Of a stretch of 64,000 bases of DNA, positions 1 through 12,800 are shown piece by piece; the stretch's first letter is position 1; every line of letters starts with the position of its first letter. The stretch covers positions 186,001-250,000 of the forward strand of contig JAGFBZ010000006.1 in the NCBI GenBank assembly GCA_018398805.1. The letters are read 5' to 3'. This DNA is from Hirundichthys speculiger (taxonomy: Eukaryota; Chordata; Actinopteri; Beloniformes; Exocoetidae). The notes beneath the pieces were generated by a model, which made no database searches, was not told where the DNA came from, and saw nothing but the letters and a program-made list of their open reading frames with translations. Both the position numbers and the translations under genes were made by a program.

Positions 1-2359
1 GGAAATTTACAGCAAACAAACAAACATGGTATACTGTATTGGTCACCTCCATGTGATTTGGCCTGGTACAGTGTGGACTGAATAAAAAATGTTAGTAACA
101 ATCAGTAATTGGGAGTTTTAGGATGCATTTACACATTAACACACACAAACTCAAACACTCACAGTCTCGACCATGTGACCATTTAAAAAGGAAGACTCAT
201 TTACCCTTCATGACCTTCATGAGCTGTTTTAATGCAGTTATCATTGTCACATTTTTCTGGTTTGTGTGGACAGATGCAGTTAGTTCATCGATTTAATCTT
301 CAGGTTTGTTGTTTTCACAGGCCAGTGATGAAGACTGGATGGGACAAACAACTGGAACAGTTAGTGCCTATGTCCTCTTTGGTTTTAATATAACTCAAAT
401 GCTCCTCGAGTTTTGTTTGACTTGTTTTGTGAACATTTTCAAAGGTTGATTTATCTCTTGGCTCCTATTTTCTTTCTGGGCTTGCCCTTTTTCCAGTCTG
501 TTTTGAAGTCTTGCCTTTTTCAAACTGTTATATTAAATTTGGACCAGTAAGTGTATCCTCATTTTGCACATGATGCTTTCAGATAATAGAAACACGATTA
601 TATATTTAAAGAGAGTTGTTCAGCTATTGAAACTCACTGTTCAAACACAGCCTTGTATTTTCACCCCTTACTTGGATATTTATTTTCATATTATACATGT
701 TTGCAGCCTTTTTTTGTGTTTTAGGACCTTCTCAGTGTTTCCAGGGAAAGCACAATGTGAGAGTTCTTATGTGTTCCTTCAAAGCTGTGTTTACCCATAA
801 GTACATTTTCATTACTTTATGTAAAATGCTGTAGTTTTACAGGCACGAGTGTTGACCTACGCAAATTTGAAACTTGCAGATTCCTGCCAGCACTCAGCTA
901 TTGGTGATTGAATTCATGTGACATTGTGAAACAGCAGCCAAAGGTTGTTGCTGCTGCATATTATCTAAACTGCTTGAGAGAAATTTGGCCGGCAGTGGAA
1001 GACCTCAAAGAAAACTTGTGAAGATGATATCTTGGCATTTTTCTCAGCTGTACATCCAGCTGTAGGCCTTCATGCCATCAGTCCAGTAGGTGTGTTTCAC
1101 TTTAAGTTTATTTTAATGTCACCTTTCTTTAAAGAAAAAAACAACAATAAAAAACAAATGGACCAAACAAAAAAACAGGACTGAGATGTAAATAGAATGA
1201 TTGGAAAGAGATACATACACTAAAGATTTTCTTGTTTCTGTCACAGTTGCTATACCTTATGATCTGAATTAGAAGATTTGTGGATAGAATTCTTAAGAAG
1301 TTAAAGTATGGAGTAATCATGCTGTCATGGGTTTGTGTGTTGGAGCCAGTGGCAAAAGGAACATCTCACTGATACATGAGGTGTAAAAAACATGACATGT
1401 CAAAAAAAAAAAAAAAAATGGTGAAGTTACTGCAATGTGCTCAAACTCTAGTTTCAAGTTCAGTTTTATCTTTAAAACTTCAAGAGATAATTATAGATAA
1501 TGTTTTATATATATATATAAATGTATGCCATCTATACATTTTTGCCTTTTACATGAGTTTGTGTAAATAAATCTTTTGAAAGACAAGCTGTGGAACTGTG
1601 CAACGATACCACTCCAGAGCAAATGGGGACAGCATATCACATGCAAGTTCATGTGTCAGCCCCTGACATAAGAGCCTCTGGATAACATGCAAAGCAGTAT
1701 TCCACTAGACAGTATTTCTCCACATAACACCCATTAATGTTTGCACAATATTTTCCGTGGCTCTTTCATTATCACAGCGGATCAGTGTTTAACAAAGCAT
1801 AACTGTTTAAAAAAAAAAAAATTTTTTTCAGTTTAAAATTAAAAATATTGAAAAATATATATTTTTTGTATTTTGTAATTGTAAGTGTAAATCTAACATA
1901 TAGCAGCTATAGCATCACACTAATTCAGGCTCTTGTCTGAAGTCCAGATAAACATCTACCTGCATTCTTTGATTTGAAAGAGGAAGGGCACCTACCCTTT
2001 CAAAGTAAGCATCACTGAGTTATTAAAAGTCATTACTTACTGCGGAGGTAAAAAACCAGATCAAAACCAGTAAAACCTGTTTCGATCTGATTTATAGTAG
2101 GCTACTGCATACAGTTCAACACATATTGACTTTGACACATAACTCTCACCTGACTGTAAGGTTTTAAGTCGGGTCAAGAGGAGTCTTTTTTTTTTTTTCT
2201 TTGACCAGAAATCAATCAAAATTTGCCTTTTATGTAAAAATAGGTGACTTAATGAGTAATTGTGATTTTGTTTGAGGTTTGTGTTATCTTTACTAACTCC
2301 AGCTTCCGTTGCTAACACCTTATTAAAAGTTATACCTGACACTTGTTACTATTCTTTGT
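1..2359. other. Upstream flank of psat1, no supported gene
   Basis: This stretch is AT-rich and non-coding as far as I can see. AATAAA motifs at about 81 and 1567 could be polyadenylation signals of an upstream neighbour, but no exon is convincing. There are A or T runs near 1401, 1810 and 2189. Confidence 0.4.
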
Positions 2360-2628
2360 TAGAACATATAAAATTCCATCCATGTCCAATAGGTTGCCTG
2401 CCAATAGACATAATTTGAAAACGTTTACTGTGTGAAGTGTCATTAAAACCGATTTTGCAACTCAGGTTTACCAGTTTACGAGGATCCGCGAACGCATCAT
2501 CTCAACGCATCTTATACAAGAGTCAGCAGGGACCAGTGACAGAGACGAAGCGCCGGGCAGATTGTCCAGCTCCACCGGGTAGCCGGAAACATCGTTCACC
2601 ATCAGCACACTGGAACTTCTTCAACATC
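2360..2628 (+). promoter_or_regulatory. psat1: psat1 proximal promoter and 5' UTR (probable)
   Basis: Two CCAAT boxes lie at 2386-2390 and 2401-2405, with a TATAAAA at 2367-2373 that sits upstream of them. The DNA becomes more GC-rich from about 2480 to the start codon. The transcription start cannot be fixed from sequence alone. Confidence 0.4.
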
Positions 2629-2685
2629 ATGGAGGAAACGCAAACCATCAACTTTGGTGCAGGACCAGCAAAACTCCCCCAGTCT
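2629..2685 (+). CDS. psat1: psat1 coding exon 1 (residues 1-19)
   Basis: This exon encodes [19 protein letters not shown], which contains the conserved [10 protein letters not shown] opening. It ends in phase 0 at a GTAAGT donor. Confidence 0.95.
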
Positions 2686-5600
2686 GTAAGTTTGTGTGTG
2701 TCGGGAAATATACGGAAAAGCTGCAAGAATCCGAGCTCATTCAAAACTTGCGTCAAGCGAAAATGTCGCTTTCTCACATAAGGAGCTGTGATTTTTATAA
2801 GTCAGGGTGTCTTGGTGATGCTCACAATCGCAAATGTATTTTTACGTTTTAGTGTTTCGTTTTTGAAACCAACAGTCGAGGCTCAACAGATTCACTGAAA
2901 AATCAGTTGGTTTTCCTCTCATTGTGTCAGTGTGTGGCATGCATTTATGTATGAAAAAAGCGGGTCTGAATGCCGCTGAGTATGTTGGCATTGAGCAGCA
3001 GCTGCCACAGACTGAAAAGCGTGTGTTGCGTTGCATCAGCCTCCTTTATTCATGTGGAAACCTGCTCCTTTGTGCCGTATCTGCTGCAGCAGATTCAACC
3101 TCTAGATGGCAGGAGAAACAGCTTCCCAGACCAATAAATCTCAGCATCCACTCATCAAACTCCAAGCAGATTTTCACTTTCACAAAAGGATAAAAAATTC
3201 TTCTTCTTCTTTGCAGTTGACCACAATGTGATCACCAAATGCTGAAAGCTGTTGTCTCAGATCTATTTACATTTTGGGATACATTTAAGAAAACCAATTC
3301 TAATCCAGAACTCTGAGTTCACTGACGCTAATGTAGGAAACTCACTCAGCATGGCTGTGTTGACTTTGGGCTAAGTGCATGTGTGTAATGCATGAAGCCA
3401 GCAATAATGTAGTTCACCATAGCAACAGCCCTTTGCCCCAACTTAATTTTTCTGTAAAAGCTGATGAGACTGCAGTCCCACTGGAGCCCTTTGATTGAAT
3501 GGGTCCATATTTCCAACCCAGCATTTACATATGGGACTCAAATGGGTTAAAAGTGGCTTTGTCTGCAGGCCCTGTTGATCCTCTCCATTAGAGTGTCAGA
3601 CCCAGTAAGATCCTCCGACTTGGCAAACTCCCACTCCATACCTCTTTGTGGTGGTAGTGGTGCTGTTTGCCAAGTGCCCTTAAATAAAAGAAGGTGATGG
3701 AAAAACAAAGAGGAGGTTTCTGCATTTCTATGTGCAGTTTGCACACACTGAGATGAGAAAAGACAGCTTGTACTCGCAGGGGACATCAAGATAACTTATG
3801 TCTCCTATGCAGCGGCCCCAAAATGGCGCCCTTTTAAGTCAGCTGGAGCCCTCATGGACATGCTGGCTGGGTCAAAGACTTTACTCACGCTCCCAAAGTG
3901 ATGGAAGAAGTGGAAACAGCATAACTAGTTGACAGCTCTGCTTCATGTCGGACGGTATCTCCTACCTGTCGAGGCAGAATGTACGTAGGTGGCAGAAACT
4001 GAAAATCTGGATCAAAAATATTAGATTTATCCTACTGTGAAGTATTACATTCAACAGTCTAAATTTCCTCAGTTTCCACCAGTCCCACTTTGTGGAACAC
4101 ACACTTTCTGGAGGTCCCCACAGAGTCAATCAAAAAATAAATGATAAAGTCAATTTTAATGATTCATTCACCAGTAGAACTTTAAAGGTTTCTATTTTCA
4201 TCATTGTTTGTGTACATTTCATGAAATACATAACATTTACAGTTCCAAAATTCTTGCGTAGAATACTTAAAAACTATACAGCTGAATCCCAATAACACTG
4301 ACAGAAAATGAACACATCAGCTCCTGGGTTTTGATTTCCATCTGACTTTTTCTTTTTTTTGCTGCCCAAACTTTACTTCGCAGGTGCTGCTTCAAGCACA
4401 AAAGGAATTCCTCAACTACAGCGGCCTTGGCATCAGCGTTCTTGGTGAGCAGAGCGACTGCACAGATGGCTTTCATTTAAACATTCACCTCCCGGCTCCT
4501 TCTTTACTCTCAGGAATCTGGAGAGCATGTTAATGAAAGTGAGATTAAATACCTATTTATTTTTTTGGATCCTGTTCAAAACAGAGATGAGTCACCGATC
4601 ACCAGACTTCAACAAAATCCTCAACAAGACAGAGAGTCTCCTGCGGGAGTTGTTGTAAGTGACTTTTGTGACTGCGTTATACACTTTCTTTGCTCCAAAA
4701 CAACTTAGACTAGCGGTTAATTAATGTAGCTCACAATTTAACTCACAGTTTACAGAGAATGAAAACTAAATATCTGCAAAGCAGCACAATTTTTATAAGT
4801 ACTTCTGGAGCTAATGTCTCATTTAATCCTTTCTGTTATATTCAGTATTTATTGAGACATTTAACTGAAACTGTTGTATCACCTTCGCACTGTTTTGCAT
4901 CTCTGACTGGCCTGCCTTGCGTAGTGTTTTATACAATGACCTCTGTCTCCACAGAAACATCCCAGACAACTACGAGGTGCTGTTTCTGCAGGGTGGCGGG
5001 TCGGGACAGTTCAGTGCTGTTCCTCTCAACCTGATCGGCCTTAAAGAGGACAGGTGCGCAGATTACCTGGTGACCGGCACGTGGTCAGCAGCTAAAGCAG
5101 CGAAAGAAGCAGAGAAATACGGCAAAGTCAACGTTGTCCATCCAAAGCTGGATAGTTACACCAGTAAGCATGCATGAGAATATGTCTTAATGCTAATTTT
5201 TCTAATTATGGAGGATGAATAACAATAAACTTTACCAAAAAAAAGTCTCTAGTGCTACTCAAAAAATAGTTTCAGCTCTTTTGAGCTGCCCATCGTCATT
5301 CAGGCGGCATTAGGACAGTCCTTCTAGAGAATCTGGCAGCATATCCAGGCTGTTGCGTAATAAACAATAGAGCAGACTAGCGGTGAAAGACTCTGGTATG
5401 CCAGCAGCCTTTTCCACATGGTTGTGTCTGATTGGGGTTTTCAGAGGGGCTCTGTTATCAGTGGTGCTTGAAAGTTTGTAAATCCTTTGGAGTAGTTTGT
5501 ACTTCAGCAGAAATCCTGCGCTGCATTCTGCAAAAGGTAAAAAATAACCCAGGATAAGGTCTCTCATACTGGCTAATCTCAGTATTCACAAGTCTACCAT

Positions 5601-8285
5601 TAAAATAACCCCAGACAGCAATATCACAACTGGCATTGATTGTCAGTGAATAATATTTGTACTTCTGCATGTGCGCCTTTTCATTCTGAGCTTGTGAGTG
5701 TTTTCGACAGTTTGGTGTCAAGGAAACTGCCAGCAGGGACATAGAAACTTTTAGATGGGGGTATACTTGTTAGCTTTCTTCTCTTCTATGTTTTGTTCTT
5801 GTTCCAGAAATTCCCGACCCCAGCAGCTGGACTCTGAACCCCTCAGCCTCCTACGTGTACTACTGCTGCAACGAGACGGTCCATGGCGTGGAATACAACT
5901 TCACGCCCGAGACAAATGGGGTGGTCCTCGTCAGCGACATGTCCTCCAACTTCCTGTCCCGACCTGTGGATGTGTCAAAGGTCAGATCAAATGGATACTA
6001 GAGAAAAAAATTAAAATAAAGAAATCACTCCTCAGCTTCTTTGCTTCACTTCGCATTGATCATATCCACAGCCTTGGACGTTTATCATGCTTTAAGTTGA
6101 TGGATTTTATTGTGTCGCCTTTCATTGAGCAGTTCGGGCTCATTTTCGCTGGGGCCCAGAAGAACGTGGGTTGTGCCGGAGTAACTGTGGTCATTGTGCG
6201 GAAGGACCTGCTCGGCCACACTCTGAAAGAGTGTCCCATCGTCCTGGACTACAAGGTGCAGGCCGAAATGAACTCCCTCTACAACACGCCGCCGTGTTTC
6301 AGGTACTCGTCCACTTTTGTGTTTAAAATGGTGCAAGCTTTACTGTTTAGTTTATTATTATAAAACAGGTACAACTGTTTACTGATCTCTGTGTCTCCTG
6401 GAATTAGGCAGCAGGCTAAGATGTATTTGCTTTCTTGTTACAAGTTTGACAGGACCAAGCTAACTGTTGACACCCTTTTCCAGAGTTACCATATGCCAAA
6501 CTCACTGGCTGTAAAATCTAGCTTAAGGGAAAAAACAAAACAGTGAGAGTGGTATTAGTAACAGCATGGTTGTCTGTCTGCATTACTGCTGGTCACAATT
6601 TTGCAAACACAAGCCAAACTACTGAAGCTTTTTACTGGCCACTCGGTTCTTCCCTTATGAAAGGGAATAACCCAAATCATTTCCTGAAGGATGTTAAAAC
6701 TATTTTTGCACTGACTGTCTTAATTCTAATATTCAAATCAAAAAACAAAAAAAGAGAACAAAACAAACCTCTTTGTGTGTGACTATTTCCTTTGATCATG
6801 TTGGGTTCAGCATCTATGTCATGGGTCTGGTTCTGGAGTGGATCAAGAATAATGGCGGTGGTGCTGCCATGGAGAGGCTCAACAAGCAGAAATCCTCCAC
6901 GATTTATGACATTATTGATGCTTCTAATGGTTTCTATGTGTAAGTATAAAAACATTAAGGTCTAAAGTAAGAAATTCTGTGAAAAATCTCAGAAATGTAT
7001 CTGTGAATCGTTAGTCTTCATTACACTCCCAATAAAATGCCAGTATAACGTCTGTCAGAGATTTACAATGTGCCACCTCATGGTGACAAAATGCTCACTG
7101 AAATGCACAAGGCAGTGGATCCAAGGCTAAACTAGAAAAATAAGATTACCAACACCTGGGAACCTATCAATAGACTTAAATTTCCAGTCAAGTTGTCTAA
7201 AAGTTGCTTAACCTCCTAATTTTCTGTACATGCACTCCAAGAATAGAGCAGCTGATCACTGTTACACAAGAGTGGAATAATGCGGAAATTCAAAGCTCAA
7301 GAAATGTAGTATTCGGTTAAGTATATGACCCTGCCTATAGAATGTGTAAAACATTTTTAAACCTTTTCCAAAAAAACAAAACTACTGTTTTTACTGTGTG
7401 ACTGGATATTGGTGTTAGAGGTATTTGCCCCCATGTGGTCAGCTACATAGAGTAGCTTTAAATATTGAACTTGATTTCATGAGGACCTCAAGTTTACTTC
7501 TGGCACATTAGAGCACAAACTTTAGAATGAGAAGCCTAATGTTGATTAGGAAATGTAATTTTGTACTTTTCATCTTCAACCTAATAAAATGTAATATTCT
7601 CATTGCGAGCCTCAGGCAGTTTGCCTTCTAATTAAGAGCCCACCTTTATAAAATTACAAACAACATAAATGAAGATGGAATACACTCATAGTGTATTCAG
7701 ATAACAAAGAATTAATTTACTTCTAGCTGTAGACAGATACAACTAAAAGTCATTCCCACCAAACAGGTTTGGTGTTTTTACAATGACAGGAGTTGTTGAG
7801 TAGTGAGGTGAAAAATTAAAATGAGAACTGTACAACCTGTTCAGGTGTCCTGTGGACACGGCTTGCCGGAGCCGCATGAACGTGCCTTTTCGTGTGGGGA
7901 AGAAAGAGGGAGACGATGCCTTGGAAAAGAAGTTTCTGGATGGTGCATCCAAAAGTGGAATGATTTCACTGAAAGGACACAGGTTAGTTTTTGCAAAAAT
8001 ACACTTCACTTAACTGTCTGTGTGTATTCCTGCTGTATTTCAGGGGTGTAAAAGAGGACCCTGGGCTGTGATTTTATTTTTATTTGAAACATTACTCTGA
8101 TGGACGCCAGCCACTGGCTGTATAGATAAACTCTTCGCTTCAGTTGTAGACCCCAAACATGCAGGTTTGTCTCCCCCTGCAGGTCAGTTGGTGGAATCCG
8201 TGCGTCTCTGTACAATGCTGTAACGGTGGAGGACACTGAAGCCCTCGCTGACTACATGAGAGAATTCCTCAAAGAGCACCAATAA
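2629..8285 (+). CDS. psat1: Phosphoserine aminotransferase, complete, 9 coding exons
   Basis: The enzyme catalyses the second step of cytosolic serine synthesis: 3-phosphohydroxypyruvate plus glutamate gives O-phosphoserine plus 2-oxoglutarate. The coding exons are 2629-2685, 4384-4444, 4585-4654, 4955-5163, 5808-5980, 6133-6302, 6811-6939, 7845-7982 and 8183-8285. All introns are GT/AG and all junction phases agree, giving 1110 nt or 369 residues; the human protein has 370. It is a fold-type I, class V aminotransferase. Visible active-site residues are G76-G78 before S79, W106 that stacks on PLP, T156, D176, Q199 and the Schiff-base lysine K200 in GAQKNVG. The C-terminal [12 protein letters not shown] motif is present. 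I chose the start at 2629 because [17 protein letters not shown] aligns with the family N-terminus; an upstream in-frame ATG at 2437 would add 64 unrelated residues. I see no frameshift or lost key residue, so the gene looks functional. Confidence 0.97.
3031..3038 (-). promoter_or_regulatory. Candidate ATF4/CEBP response element in psat1 intron 1
   Basis: TTGCATCA on the + strand reads TGATGCAA on the other, matching the TGATGNAAN core of C/EBP-ATF response elements. PSAT1 is a known ATF4-induced gene under amino-acid stress. An 8-bp match is weak by itself; its place about 350 bp inside intron 1 makes it plausible. Confidence 0.35.
4384..4444 (+). CDS. psat1: psat1 coding exon 2 (residues 20-39)
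   Basis: A CAG acceptor precedes [20 protein letters not shown]. The donor GTGAGC leaves one base of the Glu40 codon. Confidence 0.94.
4585..4654 (+). CDS. psat1: psat1 coding exon 3 (residues 40-62)
   Basis: The exon encodes E-M-S-H-R-S, the conserved EMSHRS segment near the active site. It ends with two bases of Leu63 before a GTAAGT donor. The intron before it is only 140 bp. Confidence 0.94.
4955..5163 (+). CDS. psat1: psat1 coding exon 4 (residues 63-132)
   Basis: This is the longest coding exon. It holds the [17 protein letters not shown] cofactor loop and VTGTWS with W106. One alanine after W106 is extra relative to human, which offsets a one-residue shorter N-terminus. The donor is GTAAGC. 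Confidence 0.95.
5808..5980 (+). CDS. psat1: psat1 coding exon 5 (residues 133-190)
   Basis: It encodes NETVHGVEY with T156 and SDMSSNF with D176, and ends in phase 0 after PVDVSK. The donor is GTCAGA. Joining the last A of exon 4 restores Lys133. Confidence 0.95.
6133..6302 (+). CDS. psat1: psat1 coding exon 6 (residues 191-246), PLP lysine
   Basis: It encodes FAGAQKNVG, where K200 forms the internal aldimine with PLP, and ends in YNTPPCF. The last two bases start Ser247. The donor is GTACTC, weaker than the others but in phase. Confidence 0.95.
6811..6939 (+). CDS. psat1: psat1 coding exon 7 (residues 247-289)
   Basis: It encodes [16 protein letters not shown] and ends in NGFY plus two bases of Val290. 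The donor is GTAAGT. Confidence 0.94.
7419..7463 (-). repeat. Short terminal fragment of the TTAAAGCTACTCTATGTAG repeat family
   Basis: In psat1 intron 7, the reverse strand reads TTAAAGCTACTCTATGTAG followed by a GACCACATGGGGGCA segment. This matches the ends of the copies at 24299 and 44899. Confidence 0.5.
7845..7982 (+). CDS. psat1: psat1 coding exon 8 (residues 290-335)
   Basis: The TTCAG acceptor is followed by V-C-P-V-D and the RMNVPFRVG strand of the small domain. It ends in LKGH plus two bases of Arg336. The donor is GTTAGT. Confidence 0.94.
8183..8285 (+). CDS. psat1: psat1 coding exon 9 (residues 336-369 and stop)
   Basis: It encodes the substrate-binding tail [14 protein letters not shown] and ends KEHQ then TAA at 8283-8285. 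Confidence 0.95.
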
Positions 8286-8660
8286 GACCAGCAGCACTTC
8301 AAGATGGATACTGCCACACAATGGCATTTTCTTACTATAGTATAGTTAATAAACAAGCAAACATTAAACTAAAAAACTTAATTGAGACCCATGTTTAGGC
8401 AGAAGCTACACTTTTTGACGATTTCCTTGGTTTTTTTTTCCTTTCCACTCAGTCATTGTTGCCAATAAGCTAAGAAGGAAAAAAAAAGAAGGAAAAAAAA
8501 CAACTTCTGTGTCCAGTAACGTCTCAGTTGATATATGTTTTATATATAATTCGTTTTTTGGACATGTTTGTAAACTAACTTTACTTTGTAATACAAGATT
8601 ACATTTTGATGCTTGTTAAAATATGTTTACATTCCAATAAATGCAACTTGAAGACACTTT
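8286..8660 (+). other. psat1: psat1 3' UTR with two polyadenylation signals
   Basis: AATAAA occurs at 8348-8353 and again at 8636-8641. The second is followed by a T- and GT-rich stretch, as expected for a cleavage site, so it is the likelier main end. The exact cleavage position is inferred. Confidence 0.65.
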
Positions 8661-9639
8661 TCATTTCATTGCTTTAACGTTTATTGATAGTGGGTCATGT
8701 TTTGTAGTTTAGCCCTTTGTAAGTGACAATGCCTGATCTCAGAACAATCCTGACTGGACCTCTGTTATGTTAGGTTTTTAATAATGAGATATGCTGGATA
8801 ATCAAATCTTTCGTCATTCAGTTTTGGTTTACTCTCCCAGATGTTGGTATTATTGAATAAACTAGTTCAGCTGTGATGTCGGGGGAGCAAATTTGCAACA
8901 CTGCAGAGAAGAGATAATTAAAAACAGTGATGGTAGTTCATGTTGCCAAGAAGAGTTGTCAGATAATGAACATTAGTATTTCAAGATGTTGCAGGAGTTT
9001 GCAACATCAAAACAAACCATGGGAAATTGAATTATCACATAGGAAAAAAAATCTTAACACAAACACACAAAAAAGTAAAGTTTGAGATTGAAAACTATAA
9101 ACAGGCACCTTCTATCTGCACCAAGAAATAATCATTCTCTACTTTTGATCTCTAGTGGCTTAACTAAGCCTATGGATGCACTGGTTCAATAGACTTTCAC
9201 TTCCCAGCTAGTTAAAGAAAACAACATTATTTTTAAGTTTCTTATTTTTATAATGTGCAACTGTAAGCAGAGTTAGTTGTGTGACTGAGGTTAACCAGTT
9301 ACCTCATATTCCTAGTGAGCAGGTTTACAAAACAGTAGCAGGCCAGCTTAATGGGAGTCTTCTGTCTGGATGTCCAGAGACTTGTCCCCTCCTGAATTTG
9401 ACCTGCTGGACCACAGTGCTATGGAGTGTTTGACCCTGAAATTTGACCTCCCTGTCAGAAAACTTCCCAACTTTCCCATATAAAGTAAGCAACAAAAGTA
9501 AAGTAGTGAAGCTAGGATTCACTTTGGTAATGCAAGGAGTTACCCTATTAAGACAAGCATGAAAGTGCTGCCTATGTGGTGGTATGAGCATTTCAGGTGT
9601 GTGTATTTCAACTTTCATCCTTTTTTCTAATTGTCATTA
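8661..9639. other. Intergenic, nothing recognised
   Basis: AT-rich DNA downstream of psat1. I see no gene-like frame, RNA gene or clear repeat. Confidence 0.4.
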
Positions 9640-9880
9640 CCATAGACTGTATAAAAGAGAACTGGATGTCACCTTCTGTGATGTCACTCATAGGTTTCTG
9701 AAGCGCAGTTTTGAAGCCCAGTTGTTAGATCTCTGGTTGTCTGGTCCTGGCAGTAGAGGACTCTGCCCACCCCCGAGTTATTCCAAAAATGGGCAAATGA
9801 GTGGAACGAACAAGCCTCGCAGGTGGTTGAAATATTCCCAGCTTACCTCAGTTACCACAAACTATCTATTTTAGCTTGGC
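9640..9880 (+). repeat. Teleost interspersed repeat with CATAGACTGTATAAAAGA head
   Basis: The head CATAGACTGTATAAAAGA followed by GATGTCACC, TGTGATGTCACTCATAGG and TTTCTGAAGCGCAGTTTTGA resembles a repeat I know as widespread in percomorph genomes. I cannot assign a family name, and the 3' limit is uncertain. Confidence 0.5.
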
Positions 9881-12800
9881 TTAATGATGGTCCGAGCTGA
9901 AGCCACAACTGGCAGCTCCAGCAGAGCTGGACCTCTGGCCCCAGCAGTCCTTGGGCTGTAGTAGTCTTTGGAACAGTCTTTTTTTTTTTGTCTCTAGCAT
10001 TCCTTGTGTTAGATGTTGACTGACCTATCATTTTGGTGGTGACATCTAAAACAAGTATAGATGGACAGATTTTATCAGAATGAATGTAAAGTAACATTAG
10101 TTGGCAACAAATGTTAGCATGAGCTAAGCTTATCTAAAGTGGATCACCTTCGTCGCTAGGCCCTTGCAGGCAAATCCATAGCCGTTTGCAGTGGTTTATT
10201 ACTACAGCTGACAGCACAACAAATCATATCATCTTTAAAATAATGATGATGTTCTAATTAGCTCTTTATGAACAGCTCAGGGGTCAAGTTCACTGAAAGT
10301 GCTACGTAGCCAAAGCAACTGTTTGACACTTTAGACTGCAATGCAGCTATCACATAAAGACAAAAATGGAGGAGAAGAAGACACACCATAATTATGCATA
10401 AATGTATGTTTTATATATGTTTACCTAATATAGTGCATTAAAATTCACTACCTCTATAGTTGTTATGGATGTAAAAATAAATCTATGGAGATTAAAACTG
10501 TTTTTATGTAAATGTAAACTATATATAATGTAGTTAAAATATTAGTCATTCCATCAAATGGATGCCATTTGTGTCCCCAGGACATTGTATATATAAATGT
10601 ACATGAATAGTTACAGTAGAATACATTTTATTATTAAATAAAGTGTCCTACACAGTAGGACACATATATCCCTACACATATATCCTTTAAAATATTCATT
10701 AAAAAATACTGAAAAATAGCATTTGATATGTGTCCGCCCACTCTTAAACGTTACATTTTACATTAAAGTGTAACAATTAAAAATCCTTCAAGAATCATAT
10801 TTTTTGTGCATTTTCAGTTCCACGTGTCATATATACTCTAAATATATATATTTTTCATATATGTATAATATTCAAATGTATAATATTCTATTTTATATTT
10901 TCATATTAGTCAGGTCTCCAGGTCTTCACTCAGTGCTGTTACCATAACACTCCCCCTTCCTGAAAAATCTGAAAAATCCTTAGTTCACATATTCCAGAGG
11001 AAGTTGTATCATTTAGATCTTCTGAAGGTCAAGGGAAGGCCAAAACTAAGCTCTGTATATTTCATGATTTAGAAACTATGACTAAAAAGGTCAAGCTCAG
11101 CTTATTGTCCTGTTACTTAAATTATTTTTCTGATAACTTTTTTATTTAATACATATTTTTTTAAATCGGTAGAGCATGCTCAGAATCCTCCAGTTGTTAG
11201 CAAGAATGCTACGTTTTATGAATTTGCTAATACTCTGCTAAAAACTCAGTCCTGTTACTTTCACTGGAGTTACTTTTCGGTAACAGGACTGAGAAAAATA
11301 CAAATTTATTCTGCTTTTACATCTTGTAAAAGCAACAAACAACAAAAAAAACTTTAAAACTACTGTAAAGTAGCCTGAGATTGCCCAATACACATTGTAA
11401 GTAGTTAAATATCGTTTGCTATTATATTTATTGCAGAAAAACATTTAAATAAATTAAGTTTAATTTTAAACTGTGACAACAAGCAAAGAGCACCGATTCA
11501 GTGAAATGACCCATATAAAAAATAATAACGTCAGTAGAAACCGGTCCCCAGCAGTCATTCGAGGGACTACGCTTTTCTCTACTTTGGGCTTGTGTTAGTT
11601 TTGAAAATCAGAGGTCATGACCAGCCTACAGATTTGGCCACTCAACATCACTTTATCTGTAAAAACTAGTATGTTTGTTCTCTTCAAAAACACTCAATCA
11701 CAATATGAAAGTATCTCACAAAGTGAAAAAAAGTGAACAATCTGATTAATGAATTAAAAACATTAAAAGCAGCACTTAAGAAAAATAGTTTTCCAGTGTT
11801 TTTCCAGATATATGGTGGTAAAGGCACCTTCCCACGTGCTCAGGCTCTCTGTCTACGTGTGTTTGTACATATGCACATAAAGTCTTCTAAGACAAAAGTA
11901 TAAGATAATCATAAAACCATTGAACCAACCAATCTGGGTCAGAATAAAGAATAAAATGTGAAAGAAAATAATAATGAAAACAAATTCCATTCCAGTTTGA
12001 CAAAATCGGTTACAGTAATGAAGGTACTGTTAAAAGACAGACACGGAAACGACACCAACTTGAACTGAAGCCTCAGCAACTAATATTCTGTAGTTCCTGA
12101 CAAAAGTGAAACCAGTTTTTTTGCACCAGTTCACCTCTAGGTGGAAGTGTCCATCAAGAATCAAGAAAGATTAGATTTTTTAATTTTTTTTTTCCCCCCA
12201 CAAGACATGGGAGTCTGTCTCCTTAAACAGCGATGTCTGGTGTTGCCCTCATTTAATTATTAAATGAATTCCACCAATGAAACAAGTATTTCTCCTTTCA
12301 GAAAAAGAGAATGAAATTCATTGTGCTTCTCTTGCTCTCATGTTTACACGTTGACCCAACACTCACGGACACCCACGGCGTTTGTGAGGATTCCTCTGAT
12401 AAGGTCAACTCTTCTCACCACATGATAAATGTACTCAGCTGAAGAGAGACCCCTGGAATCCCTCTGAAAATATGCTCTTTGCTTCACAAAAACTGTGGAG
12501 GAAAAAAAAAAACACAGCCACTACCTTTCACCATCAATCCTTTCAGTGCTGAAAATGCATCAGTTTTCGACACAGAAAAGCATGCTGCTTACAGTTATTT
12601 TTCTGAGGTACATGATAATTTCAGCAACTGAATATTTTAGTGAATAAACATGAAAAATTCCTCGATGAATTACCGTCTACCCCGATGTAAAATTATGTGA
12701 AAGGGTTGCTGGTACATCCTGGCACTGCATTAATGAAATAAGAGATGCACCATTTCGTTTAGTTTTTTTTTTTCCAGTAGTACTTTACCCCGAACTGGAA

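Noticed and set aside
321..395. Possible last exon of an upstream gene after a TTTTCACAG acceptor
   Set aside because: The short frame matches no protein I know, and human synteny (CEP78) gives no recognisable residues.
2437..2628. In-frame upstream extension of psat1 by 64 codons
   Set aside because: The extra residues match no phosphoserine aminotransferase, and the family N-terminus begins at 2629.
5755..6363. 202-codon + frame covering psat1 exons 5 and 6
   Set aside because: It reads through intron 5; the first part is in a different frame from the protein, and the real exons are shorter.
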